Positions 17,101 through 26,176 of a stretch of DNA of 64,000 nt are shown piece by piece. Below the pieces are notes generated by a model, which was given only the letters and a program-made list of their open reading frames with translations, had not been told where the DNA came from and ran no database searches. Made by a program: the position numbers and the translations under genes. Each line of letters starts with the position of its first letter. Position 1 is the stretch's first letter. The DNA lies in the NCBI RefSeq assembly GCF_029989365.1, contig NZ_JAPRAQ010000017.1, positions 62,001 through 126,000 of the forward strand, read 5' to 3'. The DNA comes from Bradyrhizobium sp. Arg816 (GTDB lineage: Bacteria; Pseudomonadota; Alphaproteobacteria; Rhizobiales; Xanthobacteraceae).

Positions 17101-17646
17101 GTTGGAGTCCTGGGTCGTGTAGCGGCCGGCGGTATCGATCAGCACCGCCTCCTCGGTAAACCACCAATCGCAGTAGCGCGTACCGCCGACCCCCGCGATC
17201 GCTGCGGGCGTCGCCCCGCGCGCGAGCGGAAATTTGAGCCCGGAATTGACCAGCGCCGTGGTCTTGCCGGCGCCGGGCGGACCGATGATGACGTACCACG
17301 GCAGATCGTAGAGATAGCCCGACTTGTTGCCGCTGGCGGTCTTCAGCGTCGCGAGCGCATCCTTCATGCGCTCCTTGAGCACCGGTTCATCGCTGACGGG
17401 CTGGTCGGCACCAGCGATGCCATCGGCAATCTCCTTGGCACTCTTGCGCCGCTTGAACAGATTGAGGCCAACGATGCCTGCCACGACCGTGGTGAGCAGC
17501 AGAATAGCGATCTGCCGGACGATATGGTTCTCCAGCGGCCGCCAGTCGCCGAACGCGATGAAGGGACCGGCGAGATAGATCACCGCTCCGAGCGAGCTGA
17601 GCCCTACTCCGTAGAGAACGATGCGAAGGATGTCCTTGGCAAGCAT
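14107..17646 (-). CDS. tssM: T6SS membrane complex subunit TssM (IcmF-like)
   Basis: The 1179-residue protein has two N-terminal membrane segments (about 9-31 and 45-64) and a third near residue 430. The cytoplasmic NTPase-like domain has an intact Walker A motif GPPGAGKTT (122-130). A long periplasmic part includes the IcmF-related region and a C-terminal domain. Length matches canonical TssM. With TssL it forms the inner-membrane base of the system; the usual lipoprotein partner TssJ is not encoded here. The stop overlaps tagF by ATGA and the gene follows tssL with a 43-base gap. Confidence 0.95.
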   Translation of the reverse strand: MLAKDILRIVLYGVGLSSLGAVIYLAGPFIAFGDWRPLENHIVRQIAILLLTTVVAGIVGLNLFKRRKSAKEIADGIAGADQPVSDEPVLKERMKDALATLKTASGNKSGYLYDLPWYVIIGPPGAGKTTALVNSGLKFPLARGATPAAIAGVGGTRYCDWWFTEEAVLIDTAGRYTTQDSNSKADKDSWLAFLDILKKSRSRQPINGVLVAISIEDILTLPKQELALHADAIRMRLLELHQRLKVSFPVYALFTKADLVAGFTEYFAYLGEAGRRQVWGATFQTADKTQNLVGQIPVEFDRLLERLSEETLDRLQDEPTPQHRVQLFGFPAQMARLKPQIHDFLNQIFEPTRYHVNANLRGFYFTSGTQQGTPIDQLIGSLARTFGAEEVGSGSYSGTGKSFFLADLISKVIIGEADWVSTDRAAVRRALILKTAALSLIGLVSIGLIAAWLMSYKRNSDLIEQSLQADSEYAAAGAPLIKQTLIADHDLDKVLPLLYRLRNAPAGYGSRGESVPLSARYGLSQHARLLSPSKAAYHTALERMFRPRLLYRLEEQLNARINEPAFVYEALKVYLMVGGLQSPDRELIRSWMQRDWADNLYPGATNAEGRRLLDENLVAMFDLETEQQPLVELDGRLIKQAQSSLARLSVSQRAYEFLKSEARASTAGDWIASRHGGPDMGVVFETTTGQPLDAVRVPEFFTYNGFQQKFVARLSGLSGRMKRERWVLGDAGQQSAIDQQYDNLAGDLLNIYSNDFVTTWRTALGSLRLKKLLADKPKYEVLRALSAPTSPMRQILESVRDETMLTKERAKPANASAPAAAPAPALFTNAQDGPPGATIEAQFKPYHAALEGESTRRPIDSTIANLNDISQNLTLIIENPQLTAQATAALQTQVAALRNNASRMPPPFSDMLRAAAAEFEGSIAASTAGQILQTLRDQVTPVCQQTVTNRYPFVRSSGQEVPLADFAKLFSPNGVMDKFFTQYLAPYADTSRSDWAWRKESPVGRSFSPDTLKQFQNAAYIRDAFFQTGGGVPAVSFAIRPPGAPGPGVTVKTEIGGTTIASPTIPGPATSSLFGGPQPTPPPPPPQSNSPTTVLWPGPAPRTAISVSNDTGAPSVLERIGPWSLFRMLEAGSLVVKAETASATFIVAGRELNYQISTGSLRNPLNLSVLREFRCPTGI

Positions 17647-17689
17647 CTAACCGTACCTGTCGCAAACCACCTGACCCGGCGGTATCTGC

Positions 17690-19216
17690 CTATTCGCTGC
17701 GTTCGATAAAGATCTCGACGCGCCGGTTCTTGGCGCGTCCCTCGGGTGTCGTGTTGCTGGCGATTGGCGCATCTGCTCCTTTGCCCTCGACGTCGACGCG
17801 CGAACCATCGGTCAAGCCAGGCTTCAGTGCCGCGGCAACCGCCTTGGCGCGCTCGACCGACAACTCGAAATTTGTCGGGAAGCGGACTGTGCGGATCGGC
17901 GAGCTGTCGGTATGGCCAACGACCCGGATCCGACCCGGCTCCTTGTCGAGGGTTGCTGCGACGCGGAGTGCGATCGGCTTGAAACCGTCGAGGATGGTCG
18001 CCTGGCCCGATGCAAACAAGGCCAGATCGCAGACTCTGATCACGATGAAGCTCGGGGTCTGGTCCGCCGTCATGGCACAGGCGGTGTTCTCCTTCGCGAG
18101 CGCATTGCGGATGCGTTGCAACTGGGTGATGCGATCCGGCGGTGGTGGAGGCGGCGGCGGCGGGGGTGGTGCAACGACCTGGCGCTTGAGCTCGATCGGG
18201 CCGGCTGGATGGAGCGCGAGCGCCACCTCGGCAGCATTCTCTGCCCGGCCGGCGAGGAGCGTCCGCAGGAGGAAATAGGACCCGGTCAGCAACGCGGCGA
18301 CGACGGCCGCGACGAGCCAGACCGGAACGCGCAGACGCTGCCGGCGCCCCGCCAGCGCCTGCCCGCGCCAGTTGGGCGACAGGTCGCTCATCGTCTTCGG
18401 CCGGACCCGGCGCAGCAATTCATAGAGGTTACGCTGGATCAGCTGCAGGTTCGCAAGTCCGCCCCCTGACGTCCGGTGAATGCCCTGAAAACCAAGCGCA
18501 AGGCAGGCGTGCTGAAGTTCGAGGACCGGATAGTTGACCAGTGGATCGACCTTCAAATGGTCGAGAATCTCGAAGAAACGGACGCCGCCGACACGCTCGC
18601 CGAAGAACCGGCTCAGCATCGAATATTGCGTCCAGACGTGGCGCTCCTCGGTCGGGATGTGCTGCACGATATCGTCGGCGGTGGCACACAGGATGTATTT
18701 CGCTGTGTTGGCCTGGTGCTCGGATATGCCCGCGGAACGGATGTCCTTCTCGAAGAACTTGATCGCGTCTGCAACCTGCTCCATCAAACTCGCGAATGAC
18801 GCGCGCATGAGCGCCACCCGCAGCCGACCAAGCAGCTGCAGCAACGGGCCAGCAGCGCGCATCACTGGATTGGCATTTGGCGCGACGAGATCGTCGACGC
18901 GCAACGGCGGTCCGGGCGGTAGCATGGGCTGCTGCGCCTGGGCTTGCGCGGGTGTCGATATCCATTCCTCAGCGGGATGGCTGGCCGGCGCGGAGGCGTA
19001 GTTCGAGCCCTGCGGGACAGGAGAAAATGATGGCGGTGGCGCCGGCGCGCCGGGAGAGGGTACCGGTGATGGCGAATAGCCTGGACGTGCCGCAGGGCCC
19101 TCGCCCGGCGGAGGCTGAGAGGTCGGCGCCGGCGGCAACTTCCCGCCGGGGTTGGGACGGATGATCGTCCGTTCACCCCGACCGAAAGGATTAACCGGCT
19201 TGTCCCTGTCGCTCAT
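17690..19216 (-). CDS. tssL: T6SS membrane subunit TssL with C-terminal OmpA-like domain
   Basis: The protein is about 508 residues long. It has a Pro-rich N-terminal leader (1-95), a DotU/IcmH cytoplasmic domain (about 100-290) and one membrane segment (around VPVWLVAAVVAAL). A poly-Pro stretch and a C-terminal OmpA-like peptidoglycan-binding domain follow, with VVGHTDSSPIR and a terminal NRRVEIFIE motif. ATG 19216 overlaps the tssK stop (ATGA) and is preferred over 19240. The leader contains ERTIIRPNPGG with Thr17, matching the position where Agrobacterium TssL is phosphorylated by PpkA (Thr14) to recruit Fha. The OmpA domain probably anchors the complex to the wall in place of a TssJ-linked anchor. 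Confidence 0.94.
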   Translation of the reverse strand: MSDRDKPVNPFGRGERTIIRPNPGGKLPPAPTSQPPPGEGPAARPGYSPSPVPSPGAPAPPPSFSPVPQGSNYASAPASHPAEEWISTPAQAQAQQPMLPPGPPLRVDDLVAPNANPVMRAAGPLLQLLGRLRVALMRASFASLMEQVADAIKFFEKDIRSAGISEHQANTAKYILCATADDIVQHIPTEERHVWTQYSMLSRFFGERVGGVRFFEILDHLKVDPLVNYPVLELQHACLALGFQGIHRTSGGGLANLQLIQRNLYELLRRVRPKTMSDLSPNWRGQALAGRRQRLRVPVWLVAAVVAALLTGSYFLLRTLLAGRAENAAEVALALHPAGPIELKRQVVAPPPPPPPPPPPDRITQLQRIRNALAKENTACAMTADQTPSFIVIRVCDLALFASGQATILDGFKPIALRVAATLDKEPGRIRVVGHTDSSPIRTVRFPTNFELSVERAKAVAAALKPGLTDGSRVDVEGKGADAPIASNTTPEGRAKNRRVEIFIERSE

Positions 19217-20550
19217 GGCCTGTCTTCCAGGATAGCCCAAAGGTACAGCTCAAGCTCCGGCCAGTCGCCGGAGAAGTGCATTCCGATCGAGGCCGCCGTG
19301 CTGAACTCGGGCCACAGCGGCGACTTGCGGTCGAGATAGAAATAGACGTGATCCGTGATCGCCCGGATATGCGGGGGCGGCGTCGGCAAATGCGCCAAGG
19401 TCAGGCCCGGCAAGTTTGCGTGCACGATCTCGTTCATCTTGGTGTTCGGCCCGACCTTGAACAGGTGCGGGAAATCGTTCTGGATCTCCACGAGCGGCCG
19501 CCGTGCGGCAACCTCCAGCACCAGGGTCGCATTTCGGAATAGCGCGCGATCGCGGATCGGCGACACGAACGCATTCTGTGCGCGCTCGATGATCTCCAGG
19601 CGGATCGCCCGCCGGCCCAATCGCGCGCTCAAGAAGTCCTGGATGTCGCTCACCAAGGGTGTGAAGACGTTCTCGAGATCGTCGTGATCGTAAGCTGGAT
19701 AGTTGCGCGCCCTCCGTTCCGCCGTAGAAAATGTCGCAAGTTCACCCGCGAATCTCAGCAATTCCTCGTACAGGCGCTCGGGGTGCACGCTGCCGGAGCG
19801 CTGGAAATGAGTCAGGACGGGAATGGTACGGTTCAGCACTTGCAGGACCAGATAGTCGACGCTCTGCAACCCCCCGCCGGATGACGGATCGACCGCGTAA
19901 CGCGCCAGCTCGTCGAGTTTGGTCTCAACCCAGCCGATGATGCGGTTGAGCCAGCCATCGATGATCGGATGCGCGGCGCAGATCAGGATCGGCGGCACGA
20001 ATTTATCGTCGAACAGGATGTTCTTGTCGCGCACCTCGAGAATGCGCGCGATGCCGAGGCCCATGTATCCGGGCTTGCTGCTCTTGCGCAGTTCGAACGA
20101 CAGGCGCGGATAAGCGATGTCGATCTCTTCCTCGATGCGTAGCGCAGAGGTCGAGTCAATGAAGGTTTCCGAAGTACGAACATAACGACTGGCGCTGTCG
20201 GTGCGATCCTCGTCGACCTCGCGGGTGTTTGGCGCCGCGACCGGCATCATCAGCCAGACGATCTGGCCTGCGGCCGTCTCCGGCACATCGATCGCTTCGG
20301 GAATTTGGCTGTCCGCAGGGATATCGAACGGCGTGCCGTCCGGCATGACGCCGGACGCATTGCGCACCGCGAACTTGCTCTGTTCGGTAAGATCCTTGTC
20401 GATCTCTAGCTGGGCAAAGCCCCACGGGTATGGTGTCGTGTAGCGAACGCGCTTTTCCAGCAAGTGTTCGATGTAGCGATCGTTCTGCTGCAGATGATGC
20501 GGCCGCAGAAACAGACCTTCCGACCAGAAAACTTTGCTGTACCAAGACAT
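19213..20550 (-). CDS. tssK: T6SS baseplate subunit TssK
   Basis: The protein begins MSWYSKVFWSEGLFLRPHHLQQNDRY, the characteristic TssK opening, and has the usual length (445 residues). TssK trimers join the baseplate to the TssL/TssM membrane complex. ATG 20550 is chosen because this opening is conserved; a GTG four codons upstream (20562) is in frame. The stop overlaps tssL by ATGA. The gene follows the FHA gene after 48 bases. Confidence 0.95.
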   Translation of the reverse strand: MSWYSKVFWSEGLFLRPHHLQQNDRYIEHLLEKRVRYTTPYPWGFAQLEIDKDLTEQSKFAVRNASGVMPDGTPFDIPADSQIPEAIDVPETAAGQIVWLMMPVAAPNTREVDEDRTDSASRYVRTSETFIDSTSALRIEEEIDIAYPRLSFELRKSSKPGYMGLGIARILEVRDKNILFDDKFVPPILICAAHPIIDGWLNRIIGWVETKLDELARYAVDPSSGGGLQSVDYLVLQVLNRTIPVLTHFQRSGSVHPERLYEELLRFAGELATFSTAERRARNYPAYDHDDLENVFTPLVSDIQDFLSARLGRRAIRLEIIERAQNAFVSPIRDRALFRNATLVLEVAARRPLVEIQNDFPHLFKVGPNTKMNEIVHANLPGLTLAHLPTPPPHIRAITDHVYFYLDRKSPLWPEFSTAASIGMHFSGDWPELELYLWAILEDRP

Positions 20551-20598
20551 TCCTACATCCACTTAGAAATTGTCGGCAGCCGCCTGGTCGCCGATAGT

Positions 20599-21960
20599 TT
20601 ACTTTGAACCGGGCTTGTCACCGCGGTCGTAATAGTCCGAGAAATACAACATGAAGGTTTCGATCGGCGCGCTGTTGTCGCGGCCAAGATGCGCCTTCCA
20701 GCGCGTCAAGAACTCGTCCCAGAGTTTGCCCTTGTTCGTGCCGAGCCAGGAGCTTGCTCCACGCTGAAGCTCGAGCTCGCGCGCCATCAGCGTCGGATCT
20801 ATGCCCGCAATCAGCTCATGGACAGCGTGCTGCATCGCCATGTAGGTCTTCAACTGATGTGACTTGAGATCACTGAAGCCCTGTGCAAAGGCGCGCTGTG
20901 CGTCGAGGTAGCTGCGCGTCGGCGGCCCAAAGAGAATGCGCATCGCTTCTTCCGAGGTCGGCGAGAACTTCAGCGGATTATTTTCGACGGCTTGGACGGT
21001 GGTTTGGCTGGTGCTACGGGTCAGCTGCTTGGCTTGGGTGCGCGCCTGCAGCAGCGCCATCAGACTATCCACGGTCATACGCAAGATGATGCCAAGCTGT
21101 TCGGCGAGTTCGGCATCGGACTTGCTGGCAAAGAAATTGTCCGGCAATCCTGCAGCGCGCGCCACCAGTCGCGCGAACTCAGTCTCGCCGACTGGCTTGG
21201 CCGTGACAGGTCCCGCGTCTGCCGCTTGCGCCGGACGCGATGGCGATGCTGGCGGCTGGGCAGCAGCTGGTTCATCATCGATCCATGCCGACGGCCGGCG
21301 TGGGGTCGGCATGATGGGCGGGCGCTCGACTTGCGGTTTCGGCGCGTTGGCCGGACCGGCTGCCCAGTTCATGTCGTCGTCCTGCTCGGGCGGTTGGTAC
21401 GCAGACGCCGACTGTGACCGTCGGAATGGGTCGACACCCGGTGCCGGGACGCTCGCCGCCCAATCCAGGAACCCCGGATTGACGGGCCGCGCCGCCTCGC
21501 GTGGCTTCTTCAACAGTTGCGGATCGATCGGCGGCGGAATGTCACGATCGGCTGCCCAAAGCTCTCCGTAGTTGGCATGCTGCTGGACTGAGGGTTCGCG
21601 CAGTTGCGCCTCATGGTTTGGGCTGCGCCCGCCAGCCTCATTCTCCAGCGAAACTCCGATGATGTAGTGGCCGATCGTGAGTCGGTCACCGTCACGCAAG
21701 CGGTGCGGCCCCCGCATGCGCTGGTCGGCACCATTGAGAAAGGTGCCGTTGGTCGAAACGTCGTGCAGCCAATAGCCACCGTCGCGAAAGTGCACCTCGC
21801 AGTGCTTTCCGGAAATCGTCCGCGCCGGATCCGGCAGCGTCCAGTCGAGGTGACGGTCCCGGCCAATATCGACTGAACGCCTGCCGGTGACCGTAAACGA
21901 CACAGGTCCGCCATCCGGAAGGTTCGGTTCGTTCTCGATATTAAAGCGAAGCACCATCAC
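20599..21960 (-). CDS. tagH: FHA-domain T6SS protein (Fha/TagH type)
   Basis: Residues 20-105 form an FHA domain, with the phospho-threonine pocket motifs GRDRHLDWTLPD, ISGKHCEVHF and DVSTNGTFLNG. A low-complexity Pro/Ala linker (about 125-250) and a conserved C-terminal TagH-type domain (about 260-453) follow. FHA proteins bind phospho-Thr on T6SS components; in Agrobacterium Fha binds phosphorylated TssL. Kinase, phosphatase and a candidate phospho-Thr in TssL are all in the same operon. It starts nine bases after the DUF6931-like gene. Confidence 0.93.
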   Translation of the reverse strand: MMVLRFNIENEPNLPDGGPVSFTVTGRRSVDIGRDRHLDWTLPDPARTISGKHCEVHFRDGGYWLHDVSTNGTFLNGADQRMRGPHRLRDGDRLTIGHYIIGVSLENEAGGRSPNHEAQLREPSVQQHANYGELWAADRDIPPPIDPQLLKKPREAARPVNPGFLDWAASVPAPGVDPFRRSQSASAYQPPEQDDDMNWAAGPANAPKPQVERPPIMPTPRRPSAWIDDEPAAAQPPASPSRPAQAADAGPVTAKPVGETEFARLVARAAGLPDNFFASKSDAELAEQLGIILRMTVDSLMALLQARTQAKQLTRSTSQTTVQAVENNPLKFSPTSEEAMRILFGPPTRSYLDAQRAFAQGFSDLKSHQLKTYMAMQHAVHELIAGIDPTLMARELELQRGASSWLGTNKGKLWDEFLTRWKAHLGRDNSAPIETFMLYFSDYYDRGDKPGSK

Positions 21961-21969
21961 ATCGTCTCG

Positions 21970-22542
21970 TTAGCGTGGAGGGCGCGGTTCGCCGCGAGCC
22001 AATTGAATACCATCCTCTAGGCATGACGTCATTATCCGGTCCCGGGAGTCACGGGGGAGCCGGCAGAGGCCGATCAGCAGTGCGGCACGCACCGCCCGCG
22101 CGGCCTGATCTGGCTTGGCTTCCACGGGCGCAAATTCCGGGGGAACCACGCTTCCGCCGGACCAGCCGGCCGCCAGCGCCAGCCATGTCGCTGGCTGCTC
22201 AGGATCATTGGCATTGCCGACAGCCAGCGCCTTGTTCCGGGACTGCTCGTCCGGTTGCCGGACCCAGGTCTCCACAATATTCAGCGACCTGGTATCGCTG
22301 GCGTCGAAATGGTCGAACATCAGTCGCAGAGAGCGACATCCCCAGGCAACTGCTACGCGCCTGGGAAGCAGATAGGCACAGTAAGACACGGCCGGGTGCC
22401 AATTCCGCGCATCGGCGGCCTCCTGAAGGAAGTCCAGCGAAGGCTTGTCAGCGTCGGCTTTGCCGACATCATAACGCGCCAGGGGATAGGCCTGAAACAG
22501 ATCCTGGACCGTACCGAACCGAACTTGTCCCATGACCGTCAA
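21970..22542 (-). CDS. DUF6931-like T6SS cluster protein
   Basis: A 190-residue soluble protein. The alpha-helical pattern, YCAYLLPRRVAVAWGCRSLR and a C-terminal stretch of helices resemble DUF6931, a family of unknown function that often sits in alphaproteobacterial T6SS loci. The name rests on recognition alone. ATGA overlap with the vgrG stop (22539-22542) and a nine-base gap to the FHA gene make it an obligate member of the operon. Position directly after vgrG suggests a chaperone or adaptor for spike loading, or a regulator; neither is proven. Confidence 0.65.
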   Translation of the reverse strand: MTVMGQVRFGTVQDLFQAYPLARYDVGKADADKPSLDFLQEAADARNWHPAVSYCAYLLPRRVAVAWGCRSLRLMFDHFDASDTRSLNIVETWVRQPDEQSRNKALAVGNANDPEQPATWLALAAGWSGGSVVPPEFAPVEAKPDQAARAVRAALLIGLCRLPRDSRDRIMTSCLEDGIQLARGEPRPPR

Positions 22543-24407
22543 CCAACAAGGGTTGGAGTGCCGTGGGCGACCAGCGGACCACCGGCAGCAAGCGCCATAC
22601 CGGCCTGCGCCGTCATGGCGATCGTCGGCGCGTTGATGACGATGCCCGCCGGGGTCAGGATGATCTGACTAGGACCCACCTGTAGGGTGATGTTGGCATT
22701 GGCCATGAGCGTGATGCTGATGCCCGCATTGACAGACTGGTCCATGGCCAAAGTGATGTGCTGACCACCCAACTGGATATCGAGCTTATCATTGCCGTTC
22801 TTGAGCGTGGTGTTGCGCGTGTCGCCGCCAAATGCAGCTTCGCCGATGGTACGTGTCTCGGTGTCGCGGACCGTTACGTCGTGGTCCTTCTCGGCATGCA
22901 CCGTGATCTTCTCGGACCCCTTCTTGTCCTCGAAGTTCCACTCGTTGAAGCCGCCGCCACCTTTGGTGGAATCCGACTTCAATCCCGCAATCGTCTTCTT
23001 CGACGGCAGATCGTAGGGCAGCTTGTATTCGTCGTTGTACACGGTGCCGATCACCAGGGGCCGGTCCGGATCCCCCTCCAGGAATTCGATAACGACTTCC
23101 TGTCCGACGCGCGGGATGATCTGACCGCCCCAGCGCTTGCCAGACCAAACCTGAGCCACGCGCAACCGGCACGACCGCTTCTTCTTCCGATCCCAGAAAA
23201 AGCGGACATAGATTTCGCCCAGGGACTCGACGTCGATTTCCTCGCTCGAATTATCGTCTTTGGTCACCACCTTGGCCGTCTGGATGCCGTTGATCCTTGG
23301 CTTCGGCGTCATCATCAGCGCTCGAAACGGCCGATCACTCGGCAAGAACTCGTAGCTGCCGAAATAGACGTGTTGCCCTGCGTCGCTCGGCCCCCCGGTG
23401 CGATAGGATTCGATCGAGAACGAGTGCACAGCTCGCACCACGAGGTATTCGACGTTCTGCGAGTCCTTGGAGTGCTTTTCGAGCTTCGTCAGCCCACCGG
23501 GGAACAGGTTGACGGCGTCGCCATTGCCGCGGCGACGCCGATCCATCGCTTGCTCTGCCTGGAGCTGGATCTTCGCGTAGCGCTCGCCGTCGGATTTCTC
23601 CTTGAACTTCCCGGGATAGTCGTAAAACTCCATCTCCGACCGAGTGTAATGCTCGGAGCCCTTGGCGTCGCTGATCATCTGAGCGTTGGGCTTCTGGTAG
23701 TTGTAATCGTTGAGTTCGATCTTGCCGGTACGAAACCGTCGCTCCGATACCCATTCATAGATGTGCTGCTCGCCTCGCCGGTCGGCCCCCGCCAGCGGGA
23801 TGTAGGGAATCGTAGCAAGACCTTTGATCGGACTGTGCGACGATTTGGAGTCCGCCAACACCAGCGTGTGCTTGCCACCCTCATGCTTGAAGAAGTAGTA
23901 GATGCCGTGCTGCTCCATCAGCCGGCATACGAAGTTCATGTCGGTCTCGCGGTACTGAACGCAATATTCGAGCTTCGGACAAGAACCCTCTTCGGTCAGT
24001 TTGGATTCATAGTCGGTGAAGCCGCGTTCGTTGAAGACCTCTTTGATGATGTCGGGCGCCTTCTTGTCCTGAAAGATCCGGCAATCGGTGGTCCGCGACA
24101 ACAGCCATAACCAGGGCCTCAGCACGATCCGGTAGCTGAAATAGTCGTTCTTCACCCCGAGCCACTGGGCCTCCGTCAGGATGCCACTGAACTCGCGCTC
24201 CTTTTCATGCAGCTTTATGGTCAGCGTGCACTGCTGACCGATAGCGCGGTCGAAGTCGAGGTCGGCATCCTCACTGAGACACTCGATGCGATACTCGAAC
24301 AGTTCGCTGAGACCTTCCGAGCCTTCGAATCCGGCAAAAACCAAAACGTCCTTGCCAAGAGGCGTCTTGAGTTCGCAGAGGCGGGTATCCTGAGTAAGCT
24401 GGCCCAT
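22539..24407 (-). CDS. vgrG: T6SS spike protein VgrG (TssI)
   Basis: The 622-residue protein contains the gp27-like barrel region (about 1-380), including RFFWDRKKKRSCRLRVAQ. The gp5-like OB fold follows, with GWGGQIIPRVGQEVVIEFLEGDPDRPLVIG-type motifs around 430-470. The C-terminal beta-helix needle consists of repeated short strands such as ITLMANANITLQVG. There is no extra catalytic domain after the needle, so it is a structural spike that must carry effectors non-covalently. It is the first gene of the minus operon, divergent from tssA, with 314 bases between them. A GGAGGGAG run lies upstream at a slightly long spacing. Confidence 0.95.
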   Translation of the reverse strand: MGQLTQDTRLCELKTPLGKDVLVFAGFEGSEGLSELFEYRIECLSEDADLDFDRAIGQQCTLTIKLHEKEREFSGILTEAQWLGVKNDYFSYRIVLRPWLWLLSRTTDCRIFQDKKAPDIIKEVFNERGFTDYESKLTEEGSCPKLEYCVQYRETDMNFVCRLMEQHGIYYFFKHEGGKHTLVLADSKSSHSPIKGLATIPYIPLAGADRRGEQHIYEWVSERRFRTGKIELNDYNYQKPNAQMISDAKGSEHYTRSEMEFYDYPGKFKEKSDGERYAKIQLQAEQAMDRRRRGNGDAVNLFPGGLTKLEKHSKDSQNVEYLVVRAVHSFSIESYRTGGPSDAGQHVYFGSYEFLPSDRPFRALMMTPKPRINGIQTAKVVTKDDNSSEEIDVESLGEIYVRFFWDRKKKRSCRLRVAQVWSGKRWGGQIIPRVGQEVVIEFLEGDPDRPLVIGTVYNDEYKLPYDLPSKKTIAGLKSDSTKGGGGFNEWNFEDKKGSEKITVHAEKDHDVTVRDTETRTIGEAAFGGDTRNTTLKNGNDKLDIQLGGQHITLAMDQSVNAGISITLMANANITLQVGPSQIILTPAGIVINAPTIAMTAQAGMALAAGGPLVAHGTPTLVG

Positions 24408-24721
24408 GTGGGCTTAAACTCCCTCCTTCGATCGAATGACCCGCTGCAAAAAGCTGATCAGACGTTATGCAAGAACGACGGAAATCCTGCGCGCCACCGG
24501 CAGTGCCGGCAAGCCCGCCCCAAGGCTGGGCTTCCTGACGTTCCACAACGGGCATCAAGTAGTCGGCTCCAAGAGCTTGCCGGTTCACGCGAAAATGGCA
24601 TGATCTTCGGGAATGAACCAAGGTCGGCAGGCATCTGACCCATAGGAATGGAATCGGATCATGCGCCCCCGCGCGATCCCCTGGTCGCCACGGGCTCGGC
24701 AGCGGGGCCGCGATCGAGCAG
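24408..24721. promoter_or_regulatory. Divergent promoter region between the two T6SS operons
   Basis: These 314 bases separate vgrG (minus) from tssA (plus), so both operon promoters should lie here. A short inverted repeat, AAGCCC (24511-24516) and GGGCTT (24528-24533), could be a regulator site but is weak. I looked for a sigma-54 GG/GC pair with the correct ten-base spacing and found none. No gene is seen. Confidence 0.5.
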
Positions 24722-26050
24722 ATGGACGGTCCTCGTATGCTTGATGTCGCCTCCCTGACGCAGCCCATTGCCGCTGACGATCCCTGCGGGCCGGATCTCG
24801 ACGCCAGCGGGGACGTCCAATATCTGAACTTCTTCGCAGGTGCGGAATCGCTGCTGCCGATGTCGTTCTTCGAGGTCGTCAATGCCAACGGAGAGCGTGG
24901 ACGCTTCGATCCAAAGGCAGTCGATTTTGCCGGCCAGTTTGCCGCCGCGCAGCCGATTCTGGCGCGTACCCGCGATCTACGTCTGAACCTGCTGCTGGCC
25001 AAGTTTTCAATCCTCAACCGCGATCTCGACGGCTTTCTCTGCTGCCTGAAGGCGACCAACCTGCTGCTGCGCGAGCAGTGGGAAGCGGTGCATCCGAAGG
25101 GCGAGGACGGCGACTATGCACTTCGCGCCGTCACAGTCGAGGCAATCGACGTGTTTCCGACCGTGATCAACCCGCTCCAGTTCCTCCCCCTGATCGAGAA
25201 CCGCAGACACGGCAACCTCAACTACCGTGCCTATCAAATCGCTCAGGGAGAAATTCCCGCCGGCGACGCCGACGCCGACGGGCCTGATCTGGCGGCCATC
25301 GAGCGCATCGTCAGCGAGACAGATCTCGACACTCTCAAGGCAACCAGCGGGCGGTGCTCCGCGGTCGCGGCTGAAATCGCGGGTATCAAGCAAACCTGGC
25401 ACGAGAAGTTGAACGCGGGGCAACCGATCAGCCTCGACAGGCTCTCTGGCTTGGTTAACGGCATGGCTGCCTGGCTTGCGGGTCTCGTCGCGTTGCGCGA
25501 TCCGGCCGCGATCGCCGCAACCGCGGAAGATGTCGGTCCTGTCGATACACAGGCGCCGTCAGACACGACCGGGATGGTGACTTCATCCGCACAAGCATCT
25601 GCAGCGCTTGCAGCGGCCGCGGACTATTTTGCCCGAATGGAACCATCCAACCCGGCACTGTTGCTGGTGCGTCAAGCGCAGGAGATGGTTGGCAAGTCAT
25701 TTATTGAAGTCATGCGGATGCTGATGCCTGCGCACGTGGAGAGCGCTGCGATCAACATCGGGCGCGACAAGGTCTTCGAGCTGCCGATCGAACGGATGGC
25801 GGAACTCGCCACGTCGCCCTCATCGACGGCCGAGAACAACACTCAAGATATTGTATTTTCAGTGGAAAGCAGAGCGCAAGCCTTGGGCCTGCTGACGAAG
25901 GTGGCGTCGTTTTTCCGAACCGCAGAGCCGTCCAGCCCCATCCCCTTTTTGGCAGATCGCGCGCGCGACCTCGCGCAACGAGATTTTCTCAGCCTTTTGG
26001 ATGATGTTCTTCCTGAGGGAGCGCTTAAAACAATCGACAGATCGCATTGA
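24722..26050 (+). CDS. tssA: T6SS protein TssA (ImpA family)
   Basis: The 442-residue protein has the ImpA_N domain at its start, with ADDPCGPDLDASGDVQYL and FDPKAVDFAGQF. A C-terminal ImpA-type region with RQAQEMVGKSFIEVMR follows. TssA directs tail-tube and sheath polymerisation onto the baseplate. Two starts are possible, ATG 24722 and ATG 24737 (five codons later); the second begins MLDVASLTQPI and is also plausible. It heads the plus-strand operon, 126 bases before tssB. Confidence 0.9.
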   Translation: MDGPRMLDVASLTQPIAADDPCGPDLDASGDVQYLNFFAGAESLLPMSFFEVVNANGERGRFDPKAVDFAGQFAAAQPILARTRDLRLNLLLAKFSILNRDLDGFLCCLKATNLLLREQWEAVHPKGEDGDYALRAVTVEAIDVFPTVINPLQFLPLIENRRHGNLNYRAYQIAQGEIPAGDADADGPDLAAIERIVSETDLDTLKATSGRCSAVAAEIAGIKQTWHEKLNAGQPISLDRLSGLVNGMAAWLAGLVALRDPAAIAATAEDVGPVDTQAPSDTTGMVTSSAQASAALAAAADYFARMEPSNPALLLVRQAQEMVGKSFIEVMRMLMPAHVESAAINIGRDKVFELPIERMAELATSPSSTAENNTQDIVFSVESRAQALGLLTKVASFFRTAEPSSPIPFLADRARDLAQRDFLSLLDDVLPEGALKTIDRSH

Positions 26051-26176
26051 ACCCAGCTTTCGCTCGAGGGCACTAAATGGACACAAGGATGTTTGCCGAC
26101 CGCAGCAACTTGAAGTCCCTAGCCGATCTGCGTCGCGCAAATTCGACGTCTAAAGCGATTTCGTAGTGAGGGAACC

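Noticed and set aside
22758..24110. 450-codon plus-strand frame opposite vgrG
   Set aside because: It mirrors vgrG on the other strand; composition is shadow-like and no domain is visible.
24408..24721. Sigma-54 promoter for the T6SS operons
   Set aside because: No GG/GC pair with the required spacing was found in either direction.
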